Origin: Euwallacea fornicatus
Lineage: Eukaryota; Arthropoda; Insecta; Coleoptera; Curculionidae
Reading direction: 5' to 3'
DNA: 64,000 bases
NCBI RefSeq assembly: GCF_040115645.1
Contig: NC_089559.1
Span: 558,001-622,000 of the forward strand
Shown here: piece by piece, positions 59,581-64,000 of the stretch
Numbering within the stretch: position 1 is the stretch's first letter
Layout: every line of letters begins with the position of its first letter
Notes under the pieces: model-generated
What the model saw: the letters and a program-made list of their open reading frames with translations, nothing else
The model's database searches: none
Told to the model about the DNA's origin: nothing
Position numbers and translations under genes: made by a program

Positions 59581-62100
59581 GTACGTATTACAATTTTTTT
59601 GGGGGATTTTTTCAGGCTTTGTAATTACACGTCTGAGTTGCTCAAATTAATGACAATCCGGGGGTGAAGATTTTTACTGTTAAAATAAAACGGTTTTTAT
59701 ATGAAGAAACGCAAATGGTAATGGAAAAATTCGCCCCGATGGAGTGATAAATGGAAAGCTGAAATTAATATTACCAGCGATGAAATTTTCTTGTTGGCAA
59801 TAACGGCCCGACCGATTTATCATCTCCGGGGGGTAAGAGAGAGAACCTAATTTATTGAACTTTGTCCATTCAGATGGCTGTTTTAATAATGGGGTAAAAT
59901 ACGGGGTTTTAAAATGCCACCCGGTAAATTCTTTCCGGTTCTTGGGTAGTACTTAGACAAGTATTTACCAACTTAGTCCCTTTACGTCGCTCTATGAGGG
60001 ACTATAATTAATATAATTTCTTGTCTAGATATAGGGCACTGAGCTGACTGACGTATTTTCCACAAGTAATTGATGATATGACAATGATGAGTACCCAAGT
60101 TTGTTCAAAGCCACTGCAATGACCCAAATTTCTTGTCTACTACGTGAAGCACAAACACCGCATTGATCTCGTATTTTTAACAACTGAAGGCCTTACGTGG
60201 ACACGTGTTTCGAATAAAATTGAATCTGCTAAATTCTCGCTTTTACAAATCAAAATTTTCGTAAATTTGAGTACACACTTGAGGTTGTTCACAGTCGATC
60301 TGTAATGGCCTCGATCTATTCTCTTAAAAAGAGCTAACGCATTTACATGACATTTTCAACAATTCAACTTGTTCCACAGGCACTCGTTTGGGCCAAGAGC
60401 CTTCCAGGCACTCTCATTTCGATCGCTTGTATTTTTGAAATTTTGAAAAACATTTTACCTGGTCGACGATCGCTCCGTGAGGACTTGAGGCTCTCCGCTT
60501 TTCGACACACTTACCCCAAAAATATCTCGAAAACTGTCCAAAAAATTTGAAAAACGAGAGATTTTCACAGCCCTGTAGTTCGGCGATCGTCATCAATTCG
60601 GCTCTGTTTCCATGGGAATTTGAAAACTTCGACCAAAGAGAGAATTTAATCAAACTCTAACATTTGCAGCTCTCGTCAAAACTGCAAATTTTGAGTACAC
60701 ATTTAATAAAATTGCATTTTCACATGCAAGTAGACCATATTTCACATTTTATAGTCCACTCGCTGATTTATTGTTCAATATAAAGCTCATTTCGGACCCT
60801 TTTGTAATTCAGTACCTGGGTAATAATTTAAATTTCAATGTTTTCCTTAAACTTGAATAATCAATTTCGTATCAAAAACAAATATAATTGAACCTGCTAG
60901 AAAGCGCCTGAAAAAACTTTTTGTTTGTATTGTGTGTTGCCTATATTTGGCGTTGAATAGGGCCGCACGAACAACATTTATACTGCAAACTGACTTGTTG
61001 ACCGTTGGCTTTAAAGCAAAATTCCACTAACAGAACGCCTCTTTTCCAATATCTAATATCATCGTATGGAGGGCCTCTTCGTGAAAATGGGCTTACATCT
61101 GCAAGTAACGGGGATCCCATCTAATTTCCTGAATATGCTGAATTCTTCGAGAGCCTGCCAGGATCTAATAGAGAAATAAAGAGTGACCCTATATGCAAAC
61201 TAGACTTATAAATTCTGCATAGGACCGACGTTCGGGAGTTTTAGGAGCATTTCCTCTACAGCCCTGCTATCTTGCCTCTTGCAAGATTTATGGGGCTAAC
61301 GCCTAAGTTTCCAGACACCTCTTCAAGAGTTTCCCATCTAACATTATACTAAAACAAACATTTTACTACCAGTGTTTTATCAAATTTTTAGAGCGGATGT
61401 TGGTGCAAAAACTGATCGGATCCCAATAATAAAACAAAGTCCGGTTAGCATTTCCTATCTGGCCATTTGGCCATTTTCATCCCTTATAAACGGCCGGGGG
61501 GTTCACCTTTAACACTCGCTTCCGAACTGAGGAAGGCGCAAAAGCGATTCCCGGTTTCCGCTCTCTGGATAAATGGGAGTTTCCAATGAAAACAGTGACT
61601 AGTTTAATTGTTCCCGAATATTAAAGACTTGACCAATTGAACCCGAAAGATTGATATTGTTAAAAACGGCACAAACCAGCTACTGGCGCAATGGGTCGCT
61701 GGCCGATGTGTTTAGGTGATCCGCTCGTAGGGCTTTAAGAAGTGAATTTTTCATACCCTAATCGTCGAAGAAAAATGTATTTAATAGGAATCTCACGATG
61801 GCAAACATGGAAGAAAATAATCAATAAAAACAGACATTTGGAACTAACTTTGGAATTTTACTGCACTAATCAATTCCATCTAGTTTTATAGATTTTAATT
61901 CTCTGTACATTTTCAAATTAATTCTGAAAGTAAAAAAGGAGTGTTACACGAGAATATCTAGCGACTTGAAATCTATTAAAAGAATTCGAAAATTTGAAAA
62001 AACTCGGACTATCTTTAGTCCTTTCGATTCTGGAAGGAACAAAAGTACGTTAAACAGAAATTTGAAAATATCAAATCTCTGGCAGGAGCTAAAGAAATTT
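59581..62100. other. Noncoding stretch, nothing recognised
   Basis: No gene, transposon end or tandem repeat could be supported here. Confidence 0.4.
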
Positions 62101-62133
62101 TAGAACAAATCCTAATGTGCCCATGCAGCTTTA

Positions 62134-63190
62134 CTACGCCAATGGCTTGTAGGTGTGCGATTCGGTGGCGCCAAATTTTGAATTTATTAAATCTCGATAC
62201 TTTCTAATTTTTTCTGAAATAAACAAAGGCGCATAAGAGAAAATGTTGAGGAAAAGATATCGAAGAAAATTAAGCAATCCTAGAAGAAATCTCAGTGCGA
62301 CAAGACTTACCACACGACAATTATTTTTTGTGCCGTTTTGTGACGTGTCTTCTTCTTTTTACATTTAAAAATGTTTAAATTAATTGCGGAGTACGCAGAG
62401 ACGTGCCAGGTAAAATTCGAAGGAATAAAAATTTATAAGAGGGAATTCATGAATCTCTGAAATATTACTCATTGGTTGTGAATCTACCCTGCGCCACAGA
62501 TGGCTGCTAGGCAGATCTATCTTTAAATATCTTTAAATCTTTAAATCTTCTAAAATACCAATAAAATTTTTAACTAAAAATAGTGTGCCGATAAGGGGTT
62601 TGATGGAGGGAAGTACGTGAGAGAAACTACACAATTTTTGAGAAGAATCCGAACCGGCCTCGCAGCCACATCACTCCTGAATTTTGAACATTTCTCTAAA
62701 AGAATAAATTTTGGAAACTTCAAATAAATTAAAAAAATGTCTAGAAGATCGCTGTATAAACAGAGGCGTGCCAGACAGAAAAGAAAATTTTTTGAAGAAG
62801 TCTCGCTGCATTCAGCCCACTGGCTTTCGCGTAGTTCAGTAGCGCAGTTTCTGTCGTTACAGGTTAACGTTTGCAAACTAATTCAAAAATAGACAGAGGC
62901 GCGCCAGTTTGAGGAAGTCAGATCTATGTATCATGAAATACCAATTATATTATTATCTTGTTAAATTATCTTTAAAGGATCCCTTAACCGCCTCGTAACT
63001 ACTCTATGCCACTGACTTTTGCGTCTCTGTGGAAAAAGATATCTTCAATTTTGAAAATTTTCAGACGAATTCGAGATAAAATAGAGCCACGTCAGATGGA
63101 AGTCTGTCAAAATTGCAATGTGTCCGAACAGCAACGATTTTTTACGTGGTAGTTCTACTTATTGCGCAAGGAACTGCGCTACGCCAATGG
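62134..63190 (+). repeat. Scattered repeat cluster with 'CAGAGGCGTGCCAG' motifs
   Basis: Motifs occur at 62224 (CAAAGGCGCATAAGAG), 62395 (GCAGAGACGTGCCAG), 62761 (CAGAGGCGTGCCAG), 62894 (CAGAGGCGCGCCAG) and 63083 (AGAGCCACGTCAG). In addition, CTACGCCAATGG occurs at 62134 and again at 63179. Several motifs are followed within 30-40 bases by 'GAAGTC'. Spacing is irregular. The motif is shared with 26195-26640. Confidence 0.55.
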
Positions 63191-63259
63191 ATAGCTTGTT
63201 TCTGTGCGTTTTTCAAAATGCCGGTAATATTTTTCTACGCCTCTGGTCATAAATACCCC

Positions 63260-64000
63260 AGAAAAGAAAAACAAAATTAACACGGTCCTCCCATTCCGGA
63301 GGTTCAGTTTCGCCCTTAAACGATTCGACGTTTTTCACTTTGTTCTGGCCTTTGTGAGCAGCCTCAGGGAAAGATTGCGTGGAAATGATTCAGCCCTCGT
63401 TATTTATTATCCACTAACCGAATTGTCTTCCGGGAAAATTCTAATTTGTTAAAGGCATAGATTTAATTAATAACCCTCCTATACGATAAGATCCTCCGCA
63501 TAAAGGCTCTTATCGGATAATAATTGCTCGCCTTAATCAAAATCTCCTATTAAGGGATATTGTATATGAAAAATAATCCCTTATAACGAAGGAATTTTCT
63601 CAGTTGAGCATTACTAAAAGGAGTATTTCTCTGGCTCGATGCATTTGCAATGAATTTAATAGAGTACAACATAAGACCTTAAAAGTAGGCCAATCTACCT
63701 CCCTTCAAAGGGAGTTGGGGGATGATATATCTGTTGGTACCAATTGTGTTTTAGCAATATCGTTTTCTGATACGGATTTATGCGGTCATTTTGCATACGG
63801 GTCAGCTGCCTCCGGTGGATGACAAAGACAAGTTTATTTCCGGTATTCGTTTCCGGGGAACAACGGGAAAGCCAATAAAAGTTTATTTGGAGAACGGCTC
63901 TATTTCAATCGGTAGTGGTTTAGAGTCTCTATCCGGATGTGGGGATCTCGCTTTAGGAAATCACTGAGCTTCAATAAAAACCGACAAATTAAATACAAAA
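63260..64000. other. Noncoding stretch, nothing recognised
   Basis: AT-rich sequence. The 72-codon + frame at 63604-63822 resembles no family and has no start or splice context that supports it. Confidence 0.4.

Noticed and set aside
1..64000. CRISPR arrays, bacterial operons, integrated viral genes
   Set aside because: No regularly spaced conserved repeats, no clustered long frames and no viral protein motifs were seen. The minisatellite at 43270-43504 and the array at 50165-50870 lack the repeat-spacer structure of CRISPR.

Overview
The window looks like AT-rich nuclear DNA from an animal, most likely an insect. The basis is three or four short open segments bounded by good splice signals, long introns, and a dense load of Tc1/mariner-superfamily transposons of insect type. 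I see no operons, bacterial genes, rRNA, tRNA or CRISPR array. Almost every open reading frame longer than about 100 codons is either part of a dead transposon or looks like chance.

Cellular gene content is thin. On the + strand, an exon at 25819-25961 ends a PDZ-like domain. An exon at 46867-47010 starts another PDZ-like domain. Their splice phases fit, which implies one multi-PDZ scaffold gene with an intron of about 20.9 kb. A further + strand proline/lysine-rich candidate exon ends at 59580. On the - strand, an 84-bp candidate exon lies at 6619-6702. I could not name either gene.

Layout. 1-3200 has no recognised gene. 3225-4709 holds an interspersed repeat followed by one inverted-repeat transposon nested inside another. 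6619-6702 is the - strand exon. 9083-12970 holds a Tc1-like element flanked by an inverted pair of repeats, plus a mariner-superfamily scrap. 15016-16915 is a full-length DD41D (rosa-type) element with roughly 250-bp terminal inverted repeats. 17306-19000 holds a TA repeat and a Tigger/pogo pseudogene. 19457-21768 holds a MITE, a transposase scrap and a Tc1 copy. 23373-23924 is an internally deleted element. The intron at 25962-46866 is packed with a MITE, an R1-type LINE 3' end, a mariner fragment abutting a second DD41D copy, a second Tc1 copy, a nearly full-length mariner pseudogene, a DUF7869-like pseudogene, a 21-22 bp minisatellite and another transposase remnant. 50165-50870 is a decayed tandem array with a unit of about 170 bp. 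62.1-63.3 kb holds a scattered motif cluster shared with 26.2-26.6 kb.

No transposase in the window reads through intact, so all elements appear inactive as protein sources. The most notable structures are the two near-identical inverted DD41D cores about 18 kb apart, with shared disabling lesions but different ends. Others are the nested element at 3.5-4.7 kb, the recurrence of DD41D-type remnants (nine), and several small repeat families. I do not see a convincing new multi-gene system.
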